Below, in pieces: positions 8,138 to 17,563 of a stretch of 64,000 bases of DNA. The notes under the pieces were generated by a model. That model had not been told where the DNA came from, did not search any database, and was given only the letters and a program-made list of their open reading frames with translations. The stretch spans positions 248,001-312,000 of the forward strand of contig NZ_JAMQON010000005.1 in the NCBI RefSeq assembly GCF_031624395.1. Reading direction: 5' to 3'. A program made the position numbers and the translations under genes. Position 1 is the first letter of the stretch, and each line of letters begins with the position of its first letter. This DNA comes from Halomicroarcula saliterrae (GTDB lineage Archaea > Halobacteriota > Halobacteria > Halobacteriales > Haloarculaceae).

Positions 8138-9697
8138 ATGGACGTATTAATTGAAAATTCGCGAATCGTTGATGGAACCGGCGCTCCGTGGTTTCGTGGA
8201 TGGGTCACGATGGAAGACGGGACGATAACCCAGGTCGGTCGGCAGTCACAGACGGCCCCGGATGCGACCGAAACTGTCGACGCCGACGGCTCGGTTCTCT
8301 GTCCGGGATTTATCGACACCCACTCGCACTCAGACCTCGAGGTGTTCGCCGACCCGGTGCTGGAACCGAAGGTCCGACAGGGTATTACGACCGAAATAGT
8401 CGGCCAGGACGGGTTCTCTGCTGGCCCGCTCTCCCGTGACAAGACGGGGGAGTGGGAAGACCACTTGAGCGGTATGAACGGGCGACTGGACGACGACTGG
8501 GAGTGGGGGTGCCTGGGAGCGTACCTGGACGCTATCGAGGCGAACAGCTGCGGCCCGAACGTCGCGACGCTTGTCGGTCATGGCACGGTCCGGTACGAGA
8601 CGCTGGGCATGACAGACCGGGAACCGACCCCGGCCGAACTCGAGGAGATGGCAGCCCTCGTCGCCGGTGCGCTCGAAGACGGGGCGATCGGGTTTTCCAC
8701 AGGGTTGGTGTATCCACCACAGGTACACGCGACCACTGGCGAGGTCCGACGGCTCGCCCGAGAGCTGGCTGCGTTCGACCGCCCGTTCGTCGCTCACATA
8801 CGGAACGAATCCGTGGATATCTGGGAGGCCCTCGAGGAGTTCATCCGGATAGGGTCCAGGGAATCGATTCCGCTCCACCTGTCGCACTTCAAGCTCGCTT
8901 TCGCACCACAGCACGGCAAAGCTCGGCGAGCGATCGGCGTGCTCAAGTCGGCCCGCGAGCGAGGCGTCGATATCACCGCCGATCAGTACCCGTACACGGC
9001 GGGGTCGACGAAGCTCGGAGAGGTGCTTCCCGCCTGGGTGCACGCGGACGGACCGGAGGGGGTAATCGAATCGCTCCAGACGGAGGCAGACCGTGCGAGA
9101 ATCCGAGCCCATCTCGAGGCGCGCCTCGATGACTGGGACCGCGTCGTCGTGACGAGCGTCGCGAGTACGCGGAACCAGGCCGCCATCGGCGAGACCATAG
9201 CCGCCATCGCACGCGAGCGCGGGACCACACCCGAGACGGCGATCATGGACCTCCTCGTCGAGGAACGGCTCGAAGTCGGAAAGATAACCTACATGTTACA
9301 CGAGGACGACGTTCGGTCCATTCTGCAGTACGGCGGCGCGTGTATCGCCACTGACGGACTGCTCGGTGGGAACCCGCATCCACGGACGTACGGCACCTAT
9401 CCACGAGTCCTCGGCCACTACGTCAGAGACGAAAATCTGCTCCCGCTGGAAGCTGCCGTCCAGATGATGACTGCGCTCCCGGCCCGAGCGATGGGGATGC
9501 AGACTAAAGGGCTCGTTCGGCCCGGGATGGACGCCGACCTCCTGGTGTTCGATCCGGTGGCGGTCCGTTCGAACGCGACGTTCGAACAGCCCCGACAGTA
9601 TCCCGATGGCATCGAACACGTACTGGTGAACGGCTCGTTCGTAGTCCGTGAGGAGGCCATCACCGGTTCGCTCCCGGGTTCGGTTATCCGCGCGTGA
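8138..9697 (+). CDS. N-acyl-D-amino-acid deacylase-like amidohydrolase
   Basis: A 519-residue amidohydrolase with the domain order of D-aminoacylase/N-acyl-D-glutamate deacylase: an N-terminal beta sandwich, the HSH metal motif (His62, His64), HIRNES, HLSHFK and a C-terminal ATDG aspartate. In characterised D-aminoacylases a zinc-binding Cys lies in a GNCG loop; here the equivalent loop reads GQDG with Asp91. The fold assignment is firm but the substrate is not, and a cyclic ureide or other N-acyl compound is possible. It lies 119 bases after the MFS gene on the same strand, with an AT-rich stretch GATTTATA at 8092-8099 that may be its own promoter. Confidence 0.82.
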   Translation: MDVLIENSRIVDGTGAPWFRGWVTMEDGTITQVGRQSQTAPDATETVDADGSVLCPGFIDTHSHSDLEVFADPVLEPKVRQGITTEIVGQDGFSAGPLSRDKTGEWEDHLSGMNGRLDDDWEWGCLGAYLDAIEANSCGPNVATLVGHGTVRYETLGMTDREPTPAELEEMAALVAGALEDGAIGFSTGLVYPPQVHATTGEVRRLARELAAFDRPFVAHIRNESVDIWEALEEFIRIGSRESIPLHLSHFKLAFAPQHGKARRAIGVLKSARERGVDITADQYPYTAGSTKLGEVLPAWVHADGPEGVIESLQTEADRARIRAHLEARLDDWDRVVVTSVASTRNQAAIGETIAAIARERGTTPETAIMDLLVEERLEVGKITYMLHEDDVRSILQYGGACIATDGLLGGNPHPRTYGTYPRVLGHYVRDENLLPLEAAVQMMTALPARAMGMQTKGLVRPGMDADLLVFDPVAVRSNATFEQPRQYPDGIEHVLVNGSFVVREEAITGSLPGSVIRA

Positions 9698-10006
9698 GTC
9701 TCTCGGTGTGGCTCCGCCCATCGAACCGGGGTACTGGCACTCACGAGTCACCAGTGTCGCCAGAGTGGCCCGGTGAGGTGCTAGCCGGCAATTCGACCGA
9801 CCCGGTACGGCGGTCGGAGTTGGATTAGCGGATAGAGTGTCAACTAGAATATAGCCGGCAAAGAAATGTGTGCAAACTCAGGTTTGCTGGCCAGAATCTG
9901 TACAAATATAGTGAACTAAGAGTAGGAGCAATACATTAACACACCTAGTACACGCTGGAGGCATATATATTAAAGTTATATAGTAGTCCACCTCGTTCGG
10001 GATGTT
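9698..10006. other. Intergenic region with ABC operon promoter
   Basis: This 309-base spacer is unusually AT-rich in its second half. It contains the promoter of the ABC transporter operon. No open reading frame of plausible composition and no RNA gene were recognised. Confidence 0.6.
9975..9983 (+). promoter_or_regulatory. TATA box of ABC importer operon
   Basis: GTTATATAG is centred about 28 bases before the GTG at 10007. A second AT-rich stretch (CATATATATTAAA) lies just upstream. Confidence 0.55.
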
Positions 10007-11128
10007 GTGAAACGCAGAGAGCTACTCGGTACTAGCGCAGCGGCATTGATCGGCGGAATAGCGGGTTGCGGTGGAGGCGGATCCGGAGCGAACTCCCTGA
10101 ACATCGCAGACATCGAAGAGTGGCCGCCGGCGGAGTACGAAAACGAGATCAACGTCTGGAACTGGTACACGGGATGGCGGGACGTCATCACCGAGCGGTT
10201 CATGGAGGAGTACCCCGGGGTAGAGAACGCGAACCTCGACTCTTACAACAATCCCGGGCAGTTCTACGCGCAGATCCAGAGCAGTCACTCGATCGACTCC
10301 ATCGGGTCCACGGGGGAGTACACCCAGCGGATGATGGCGAACGACCTCGCGGAACCGCTCCCGATAGACATGATGCCCAACTACGAAAACGTGGCAGACC
10401 AGTACAAGGAGGTGACCGAGAGTACGTACGCGGACGAGGGCGGTGTGTACGGGCTGCCAAACGTTATCGTCGCGATGCCGGTCATCGCCTACCGTGACGA
10501 CTACTTCGACAGCCCACCGAGCTCGTTCGATGTCTTCTGGGACGAAGACCTCGCCGGCAACATCCTCATGTGGGACCGGGATTACATCCTGATGCAGACC
10601 GCCGCGCTGTACACCGGCCAGGATCCGCACAACCCGTCCGACTGGGACGAACTGCGAGAGGTGCTCATCCAACAGAAGGACCTGAACGAGGCCTACTACC
10701 AGAACCACGACACGGCCCAACAGCTGCTCGCGAGCGAGAACGCAGTCGTCGGTGCGACGCCGACGAACTCCGCCCTGCAGGGTCACGATACGCACGACTC
10801 CGCGATACGATACACCGTTCCTGAGGAAGGGACGCTGTTCTCGATCGACCAGCAGGTCGTTCCGAAAGGGGCACCGAACCCGGTGGCGGGCGCGATGTTC
10901 ACCGACTTCTCCATGTCGCGAGAGAGTGTCGAGATACTGTGGAACGAGTCTTACGCGATCTCCTCGCACGCGGACGCGTTCGATATAATCGCGGATATCG
11001 AGGACGATCCGGAGCTCGCGGAACTGGCCCGATACGACGACGACTGGGAGTTGTCCGAACGGCGGCCGCTGTCGGAAGAAGTCCGACAGCGGACCAGTGA
11101 CCTGTACACCGAAGTGATGGGTGCATAA
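10007..11128 (+). CDS. ABC transporter substrate-binding lipoprotein (PotD-like)
   Basis: A 373-residue solute-binding protein. Its N-terminus has a twin-arginine signal (KRRELLG) followed by a hydrophobic stretch and the lipobox GIAGC with Cys21, so it is predicted to be a Tat-exported lipoprotein held in the membrane. The NVWNWYTGW segment resembles PotD/PotF-type binding proteins for spermidine/putrescine-like ligands. It starts with GTG at 10007. The ATPase and two permease genes follow in the order D-A-B-C with overlaps or short gaps, forming one operon. Because the operon is surrounded by amidohydrolases and amidases, its ligand may be a cationic or cyclic nitrogen compound other than a polyamine. 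Confidence 0.85.
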   Translation: MKRRELLGTSAAALIGGIAGCGGGGSGANSLNIADIEEWPPAEYENEINVWNWYTGWRDVITERFMEEYPGVENANLDSYNNPGQFYAQIQSSHSIDSIGSTGEYTQRMMANDLAEPLPIDMMPNYENVADQYKEVTESTYADEGGVYGLPNVIVAMPVIAYRDDYFDSPPSSFDVFWDEDLAGNILMWDRDYILMQTAALYTGQDPHNPSDWDELREVLIQQKDLNEAYYQNHDTAQQLLASENAVVGATPTNSALQGHDTHDSAIRYTVPEEGTLFSIDQQVVPKGAPNPVAGAMFTDFSMSRESVEILWNESYAISSHADAFDIIADIEDDPELAELARYDDDWELSERRPLSEEVRQRTSDLYTEVMGA

Positions 11129-11162
11129 GGAATCCATTGAACGCCTGTCTATCCAAGCCAAA

Positions 11163-12302
11163 ATGTCAAGCGAACTAGAAGACTCGGTAAACAACCGGAC
11201 GAATCGAACGAATCGAAAGACGACGTTAGAGGTGGACTCCCTAGTCAAGATCTATCAGGGAAAAGAGACAGTTCACGCTGTCGAAGGGGTGAACTTCGAG
11301 ATCAGAGAAGGGGAGTTCGTCTCTATTATCGGTCCAAGTGGCTCGGGGAAGTCGACGATCCTGCGGATGATAGCCGGGTTCGAAGAGCCGACCGAGGGAC
11401 AGGTTGTGCTTGACCGGATAGACATCACGAAGCGGCCGCCGTTCGACCGGGATACGAACATGATGTTTCAGGACCTGGCACTGTTCCCGAACTACACTGT
11501 CAGCGAGAACATCGAGTACGGCCCCAAACAGGACGGTGTGTCGAAAAAAGAGAGACAGGAGATGGCAGCGGAGATGCTCGACGTCGTCCAGCTCGAGGGT
11601 TACGGCGACCGCGCCATCGACGAACTGAGTGGCGGCGAACAACAGCGCGTCGCACTCGCGCGCTGTATGGTCAACAGACCGAGCGTGGTCCTCTTCGACG
11701 AGCCTCTCGCTTCACTCGACCGCCAGCTCCGCCGGCAGATGACGACCGAGCTGAGCGACATCCAGAATCGCACGGGCTCGACCTTTCTCTATGTCACCCA
11801 CAATCAGGAGGTCGCCCTGTCGGCGTCCGATCGGGTCATCGTGTTGAACGACGGGCAGATAGAACAGATCGGAACGCCCGACGAGCTGTACCACAGTCCG
11901 GAGACGGAGTTCGTCGCGAACTTCGTCGGTGACATGAACATGTTCAGCAGCGACGTCCGGGAAGGTAGCGCCCCCGACAACCCGGCTGAGATTCCCAGTG
12001 AGACGATCACGATGCCCCCGGGGACGGGGATAAGCGACGGAGCGACGTCGATGAAAGTCGGAATCCGTCCCCACGACACCGAACTGGTGACCGATAGAGA
12101 AGACGTGTCAGACTTCTACTTAGAGGGCACTGTGAGAGGAGTGATGTTCGCGGGCGAGGAGAAAATCGCCACGGTCGACACCGAACTGGGTGAATTCACC
12201 GCCGAAACGAACCTAGATACGGACAAAGGAGACACAGTGTTCCTGTCCTTCGGGCGCGAAGATGTCCACTTGTTCCCGACGGAGGTGAACAATGAGCACT
12301 AA
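11163..12302 (+). CDS. ABC transporter ATP-binding protein (PotA-like)
   Basis: A 379-residue ABC ATPase of the PotA/UgpC type. Walker A is GPSGSGKS (57-64), the signature is LSGGEQQR, Walker B is VVLFDEP, and the switch histidine is in VTHNQ. A C-terminal region beyond residue 240 has the TOBE-like regulatory domain seen in polyamine and sugar importers. An in-frame GTG at 11121 overlaps the previous gene; the ATG at 11163 is preferred. It powers the importer with the two permeases that follow and overlaps the first of them by 11 bases. Confidence 0.9.
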   Translation: MSSELEDSVNNRTNRTNRKTTLEVDSLVKIYQGKETVHAVEGVNFEIREGEFVSIIGPSGSGKSTILRMIAGFEEPTEGQVVLDRIDITKRPPFDRDTNMMFQDLALFPNYTVSENIEYGPKQDGVSKKERQEMAAEMLDVVQLEGYGDRAIDELSGGEQQRVALARCMVNRPSVVLFDEPLASLDRQLRRQMTTELSDIQNRTGSTFLYVTHNQEVALSASDRVIVLNDGQIEQIGTPDELYHSPETEFVANFVGDMNMFSSDVREGSAPDNPAEIPSETITMPPGTGISDGATSMKVGIRPHDTELVTDREDVSDFYLEGTVRGVMFAGEEKIATVDTELGEFTAETNLDTDKGDTVFLSFGREDVHLFPTEVNNEH

Positions 12303-13215
12303 GACCACCTGGTCACCGGAGTGGGTGGACGACGGGATAGAGAACGCGCTCGCGTTCTTGCGTGCTAACAAGCGGCTACAGCTGCCGCTGTTCATCGGCC
12401 CCATAATCCTGTTTACGTTCTTCGGGCTGATCGTCCCCGTGGCGTACATGGTCGCGATATCCTTCATGAGTGGGCTACCACCGGGTGCGGAGTTCACCCT
12501 CGAGAATTACCAGCGCTTCCTGGCGACCGATGTCTACCTGAACATCGGCATAGACACCATCGTGCTCACGGTGCAGACTACCTCACTGGTTGTCGTGCTG
12601 GGGTACCTGCTGGCGTACGGGATAGCGATGTTCGCAAAACGGCAGAAGCTGCTGCTGTTGCTCGTGATTCTCCCGTTCTGGACGAACTACCTGGTGCGCA
12701 ACTTCGCGCTCATCGCCATCTTCCAGAACGGCGGGCCCTTCGACCAGTTGGTCGACAACGTGCTCTTTTTCGTCGATAGCGCCTCTATCGGTGGCGATAT
12801 CCTGTTTACGAGAACGAGTGTGCTGATGGGGCTCGTCTACAGCTTCCTGCCCGTTGCAGTCTTGCCCATGTATGCGTCCATCTCGCGGATGGACAAGTCG
12901 CTGATCAGCGCGTCGAAAGACCTCGGCGCGGGGCCAATCAAGACATTTGTCTACGTCACGCTACCACAGACGAAAGACGGGATATTCGTGGGGACGCTGC
13001 TGGCGGCCGTCCCGACGTTCGGAGCGTTCGTCACTCCGGCGATGCTCGGCGGGCCGAACGACACCATGATCGGACGGCTCATCGAGCTCCAGTACATGCA
13101 GGTGTACGACGTTCCGTTCGGCTCGGCGCTTGGAACGGTGTTGAGCCTCTTCGTGATCGTCGTTCTGGGTATCAGCTTCATGAACAACGGCGTCCCGATA
13201 ATCGACAATGAGTAA
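12292..13215 (+). CDS. ABC transporter permease (PotB-like)
   Basis: A 307-residue membrane protein with six hydrophobic segments and a binding-protein-dependent permease loop (around SASKDLGAGPIKTFVYVTLP) that docks on the ATPase. The order and similarity place it as the PotB-type subunit. It overlaps the ATPase gene by 11 bases and the next permease by 8 bases, indicating translational coupling. Confidence 0.9.
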   Translation: MSTKTTWSPEWVDDGIENALAFLRANKRLQLPLFIGPIILFTFFGLIVPVAYMVAISFMSGLPPGAEFTLENYQRFLATDVYLNIGIDTIVLTVQTTSLVVVLGYLLAYGIAMFAKRQKLLLLLVILPFWTNYLVRNFALIAIFQNGGPFDQLVDNVLFFVDSASIGGDILFTRTSVLMGLVYSFLPVAVLPMYASISRMDKSLISASKDLGAGPIKTFVYVTLPQTKDGIFVGTLLAAVPTFGAFVTPAMLGGPNDTMIGRLIELQYMQVYDVPFGSALGTVLSLFVIVVLGISFMNNGVPIIDNE

Positions 13216-14035
13216 GGCAAAACTCGACAAGAAAGGATACGTCCACGGGCTACAGAGTCACGGCGGAAAAGTCATCAAGCTGCTTGCCACCGTGCTCCTG
13301 GTGATGATGTGGCTACCGATGGTGACGCTGGTTATCCTGTCGGTCTCTGCCGACGGGCTACTCGCGTTTCCACCGCAGAATCTGACGCTCGAGTGGTACG
13401 TCGACGTGTTGACAGACCCACAAGGCCAGAAGGCGATATACAATACCCTGAAGATCGGACTGGTCGCCACCCCGATATCGATTTCGGTCGCGACCTTGGC
13501 GGTAATCGGCATCGACCGCTACGAGTTCCGGGGCAAGCCCTGGGTGTTGTTACTCGCTATCGCGAAGCTACTGGTCCCGGGAATCGTCGGCGCTATCGCC
13601 GTCTTTCAGGCCGCGGAGACCGTCGGAATCAGCGGATACTGGCTCGTCGTGTTCGTACACATCATCGCGACGCTCCCGTTCTCGACGCTCGTGATGCTCG
13701 AGACGTTCTCGAATTTCGATGAGAGCCTCGAAGCGGCCGCTATGGACCTGGGCGCGAACGAACTGACGACGTTCCGGAGCGTGACGGTTCCGAACATGCT
13801 CACCGGGATCATCGCGACGTCGCTACTGACGTTTACGTTCTCGTTCAACGAGTTCATCTTCACGTATTTCGTCAGGGACAGCGGGAGCGTCACGCTGCCG
13901 GTGTACCTGTGGAACAACATCGTCTACGGACTGGACCCGTCGTTAAACGCGATAAGCGTCATCTTCCTCGGAGTGGCGACGAGTTTCCTGTTGCTCGCCG
14001 TGACCATTTCCGGCGTCAGGAAAGTCGCTATCTAG
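13208..14035 (+). CDS. ABC transporter permease (PotC-like)
   Basis: A 275-residue membrane protein, the second permease of the importer. Its EAA loop is AAAMDLGANELTTFRSVTVP, typical of PotC-type subunits, and six hydrophobic helices are visible. It closes the D-A-B-C operon. The 291 bases to the next gene contain no feature that I could recognise. Confidence 0.9.
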   Translation: MSKAKLDKKGYVHGLQSHGGKVIKLLATVLLVMMWLPMVTLVILSVSADGLLAFPPQNLTLEWYVDVLTDPQGQKAIYNTLKIGLVATPISISVATLAVIGIDRYEFRGKPWVLLLAIAKLLVPGIVGAIAVFQAAETVGISGYWLVVFVHIIATLPFSTLVMLETFSNFDESLEAAAMDLGANELTTFRSVTVPNMLTGIIATSLLTFTFSFNEFIFTYFVRDSGSVTLPVYLWNNIVYGLDPSLNAISVIFLGVATSFLLLAVTISGVRKVAI

Positions 14036-14326
14036 CGCCGTCCCGTCTCAGATGCTTTCGACCGGGCGAGTGGGCGGTCGGTGCGTTCTCTCACGGAAAC
14101 TGTCCCTGTAATGTCACACAAATAATACCAGCACGAGAACCCTTTTCGTGTCCCTCGGTGAACAGCCACCTGATATGTCGACGACTGTGTTCGCTCCGCG
14201 AGACGTGCTCGAGCTAGTTATATCACCCCGGTCGGTCACGCTGTCCGCCGCCGGATGGCACCACACCGAAGTCCGACGCCGGTCGCCAGAGCGTCGCCCC
14301 CGTGCTGATAGCGGGAGTCCGCCTCG

Positions 14327-15832
14327 ATGAGAAAGCCGTCGGTAGACGAGGTCGCAGCACTCGCGGATGAGCTCTCGATTACGCTCAACGACGAGGAGGC
14401 GGACGCGTACACGCAGGTCGTCCGTGAGACACTCGACGTGTTCTCCGAGGTGGAGAGCCGCCCGACCCCACGACACCCGCCTCGGGAGTACTCGTACCGT
14501 GGCCGGACTCCCGGCTATCAACCGACAGCGTCGGAGGACCCACACAACGCCTGGATAACCCGGTGTCGAGTCGAGGGAGCCGAGACCGGGCCGCTGACTG
14601 GAATGACTGTCGGTCTCAAGGACAACGTGAGCCTCGCCGGTATCGAACTGACGAACGGCTCGCGGGTGATGGAGGGGTACGTGCCCGCCTGCGACGCGAC
14701 GATAGTCACTCGACTGCTCGAAGCGGGTGCGACTATCACCGGAAAGACGAACCTCTGGAGCTTCTCGTCCGGCGCTCCGGAGTTCGGTCACGTGAGGAAC
14801 CCCCGAAACCCCGAGTACAGTGTCGGCCACTCGTCCTCGGGGAGCACGGCGGCTGTTGCAGCGGGCGAGGTCGACATCGGCATCGGAAGCGACCAGGGCG
14901 GTTCGGTCCGTATGCCGGCCTCGTTCGCGGGCGTCGTCGGACTGAAACCGACGTACGGGCTGATTCCCTACACCGGTATCTTCGGTGCCGATCCATCACT
15001 CGACCACGTCGGTCCGCTGACGAGAAGCGTCGAAGAGGCGGCACTGGTGACCGAGGTGCTCGCCGGTCGCGACGGCTTAGACCCCCGCCAACCCCGTGAC
15101 CTGTCCGTCCGGAACTACGTCGAGGCGCTGCAGTCGGAGGTCTCGGAGCTGACAGTCGCCGTCCTCTCGGAGGGGTTCGACGCGGGCGGCGGCGAATCTG
15201 ACGTCACCGCGGCTGTCGCCGATGCCGTCGAAACGCTCGCGGACTGTGGGGTCGAGATACAGGAGGTGTCCGTCCCGATGCACGACCGGGCCGGCGAGCT
15301 CTCGGTCGTCGTTGCGCTCTACGGGATGGGACAGTTGTTCAGACAGCACGGTCTCTCTCCGGGGTTCGACGGATGGTACGACACCGGAGCCATCGACTAC
15401 GTGAGCCGAGCACTCGCCGCTCGAAGCAGTGACCTGCCGGCGACGGTGACCCACGCGATACTCGTATCGGAGTTCCTGCGACGGAACTACGGCGGGTCGC
15501 TGTACGCGAAGGCGAAGAATCTCACCCTACAGCTGCGAGCGGCCTACGACGACGCGCTCGCGGACGCGGATGCACTGGTCATGCCCACCGTCCCCATGAA
15601 GCCCCCTGCGTTCGGGTCGAGTATGGACCTCGAAAAGATGCGGCGGACCGGCCCGGGCTTTGCGGAGACGGTGAACACGGAGCCGTTCAACCTCTCGCAC
15701 CATCCCGCGCTGTCGGTTCCGTGCGCAACAGTGGACGACGTGCCGGTCGGAGCGATGTTCGTGGCGAGCCACTTCGACGAGCCGACACTCTTTGCGCTCG
15801 GTGCCGCCCTCGAGCGACAGACAGAACAGTAG
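14327..15832 (+). CDS. Amidase (amidase signature family)
   Basis: A 501-residue amidase-signature enzyme. Lys98 (GLKDN), the Ser-rich stretch GHSSSGST (167-174) with the cis-Ser, and the nucleophile Ser193 (QGGSVRMPA) form the expected triad. The usual GGSS is GHSS here, a variation found in some nitrile-pathway-type and archaeal amidases. It has an N-terminal helical extension of about 80 residues before the catalytic core. It is convergent with the amidase at 15863-17170, with 30 bases between the stops, yet the two are only distantly related. Probable role: release of ammonia from an amide taken up by the upstream ABC importer. Confidence 0.88.
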   Translation: MRKPSVDEVAALADELSITLNDEEADAYTQVVRETLDVFSEVESRPTPRHPPREYSYRGRTPGYQPTASEDPHNAWITRCRVEGAETGPLTGMTVGLKDNVSLAGIELTNGSRVMEGYVPACDATIVTRLLEAGATITGKTNLWSFSSGAPEFGHVRNPRNPEYSVGHSSSGSTAAVAAGEVDIGIGSDQGGSVRMPASFAGVVGLKPTYGLIPYTGIFGADPSLDHVGPLTRSVEEAALVTEVLAGRDGLDPRQPRDLSVRNYVEALQSEVSELTVAVLSEGFDAGGGESDVTAAVADAVETLADCGVEIQEVSVPMHDRAGELSVVVALYGMGQLFRQHGLSPGFDGWYDTGAIDYVSRALAARSSDLPATVTHAILVSEFLRRNYGGSLYAKAKNLTLQLRAAYDDALADADALVMPTVPMKPPAFGSSMDLEKMRRTGPGFAETVNTEPFNLSHHPALSVPCATVDDVPVGAMFVASHFDEPTLFALGAALERQTEQ

Positions 15833-15862
15833 CGCCGCTCTCACCGGTAATCGAGCCGGAAG

Positions 15863-17170
15863 CTAGTCGGACGTGTCCCGGAACTGCTCGTCTATCGTTC
15901 GACTGTGTGAGAGCAGCCCCTCGTCCCGTCCGAACCGCCCGATACAGGCGATGCCGTACGGAAGCCCGGCGTCCGTCGACCCGACCGGAAGCGTCACAGT
16001 CGGGACCCCTGCGTGTGTCCACGGGAGGTTCATCACCGGGTCGCCGTCGTCGTCGAGTCCTTCCGGTGCGACACTCGGTGCCGGCGGCGCGACGATAACA
16101 TCGAGGTCCGCTGAAGCAAATGCCGACTCGACGCTGGCGCGTGTCCGTTTCATGCTGCGCTTTGCCCGCCCGAGCGTCTCGACGGAAACGTCGTCGCCGC
16201 GTGCGACGAGTTCGGCCATCTCCGCCGAATAGCGCGCGGGATATCGCGTGTACCACTCGGCGTGGACACCCGCCGCCTCGGCGGCGAGTAACGCGTCGTG
16301 AAGGGTGTTTATCTCCTGGATATCGTCGAAAAAACGCATCCGCTCGACCTCGAACCCCGCCGATTCGAGCGAGGAGACCTGTGCTCTGAACCGTCGTATC
16401 GCCGCCTGTGAAGCTTGGTCGAGATAGGGGCCGGTCGGGACGCCGATCGTCGGGAGCGAGCCGGGTCGCCGTCGGGTTGTCCAGTTCGTACACAGCAGGG
16501 AGGCGACCCGACGAACGCCCTCGAGGTCCTGTGTAAAGAGGCCCACGGTGTCCGCGGTCGGCGCCAGGGAAATCAGCCCCTCGGTCGGGAGCCGGCCGGT
16601 GGTCGGGCGAAACCCGACGACACCGCAGAACGCCGCTGGTCTGATGACCGAGCCAGTGGTTTCCGAGCCGAGAGCCAGGGGACACATCCCCGCCGCGACG
16701 GCCGCCGCGGAACCGCTGCTTGACCCCCCCGGCGTGTGGTCGACCGCGTGCGGGTTCCGGGTCTCGCCCGTCGGCAGGTGCGTAAATTCCGTCGTCACCG
16801 TTTTCCCCACGACGACCGCCCCAAGGTCACGTAATGCACGTACCACCGCCGATTCGGGTCCATCGAGCAGCTCAGTGGGGAGCGACGAGCCCGCTTTTGT
16901 CGGAAAGCCGTCGGCGCGAAAGACGTCTTTCAGAGCGACCGGAACGCCGTACAGCGGCGGTCGAAACTGCCTATCGCGCCGTTCGTTTTCGAGCCGAGCC
17001 AGCTGAGCCGAGATCCGCGTTTCGGCCACCGATTCGGCGACGAATGCGTGTATCTCGTCGTCCAGAGTCTCGATTCGGTCACACACCGATTCGTGATAGG
17101 TTCTAAGCGGAGTCTCGCCGAATCGCAATTCCGGCACAATTTCCCGGAGTCTCGACTCGTATGTGTTCAT
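15863..17170 (-). CDS. Amidase (amidase signature family)
   Basis: A 435-residue amidase-signature enzyme, shorter than its two relatives in the window. The triad is Lys81 (ALKDV), the cis-Ser within GGSSSGSAAA (148-157) and Ser174 (TTGSVIRPA). The compact size and start just before the first helix resemble AtzF/GatA-like and N-carbamoyl/ureide-acting amidases, but a specific substrate cannot be assigned. It reads towards the amidase at 14327 and away from the hydantoinase gene, sharing a 393-base divergent region with it. Confidence 0.88.
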   Translation of the reverse strand: MNTYESRLREIVPELRFGETPLRTYHESVCDRIETLDDEIHAFVAESVAETRISAQLARLENERRDRQFRPPLYGVPVALKDVFRADGFPTKAGSSLPTELLDGPESAVVRALRDLGAVVVGKTVTTEFTHLPTGETRNPHAVDHTPGGSSSGSAAAVAAGMCPLALGSETTGSVIRPAAFCGVVGFRPTTGRLPTEGLISLAPTADTVGLFTQDLEGVRRVASLLCTNWTTRRRPGSLPTIGVPTGPYLDQASQAAIRRFRAQVSSLESAGFEVERMRFFDDIQEINTLHDALLAAEAAGVHAEWYTRYPARYSAEMAELVARGDDVSVETLGRAKRSMKRTRASVESAFASADLDVIVAPPAPSVAPEGLDDDGDPVMNLPWTHAGVPTVTLPVGSTDAGLPYGIACIGRFGRDEGLLSHSRTIDEQFRDTSD

Positions 17171-17563
17171 AAACTCCCTTATTGCTGTCTGTTATTAGTT
17201 GTTTCTGGCGCGTTACTGCACGCGCTGTCAACTCTACAGGGAACGGTCTGCCGGTGATTTCCGGACAGTCCGTCGCGGGTCACCGCTTTCATATCGACTG
17301 TTGGCCCCCACCGTCCGCGCAGTTCTCCGCACCAGTCAGCAGGGGACCCGGGCTGCGCCGAAACTTCGAGACGGCAGCCGGCTGCCCCTCTGCGAGCTTT
17401 TCTCACTGGGCGTATATTTGCCTCAAAATAAAATAAGTATACGATTGCCCGCTAATCGTTCAAACGTTGAGCTAATGTACGACAATATCCTGAGTTTTGC
17501 AAAGCTGTTGCAAGTTCAGTTGCGGAGTTCTCGCCACCTCGGTGTTCGGGGTGCTGTCGATTC
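17171..17563. other. Divergent intergenic region
   Basis: A 393-base region between two outward-reading genes. An AT-rich stretch (CTCAAAATAAAATAAGTATAC, near 17423-17443) is the only promoter-like sequence seen; if used for the hydantoinase it would leave a leader of roughly 95 bases. No gene is apparent. Confidence 0.5.
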
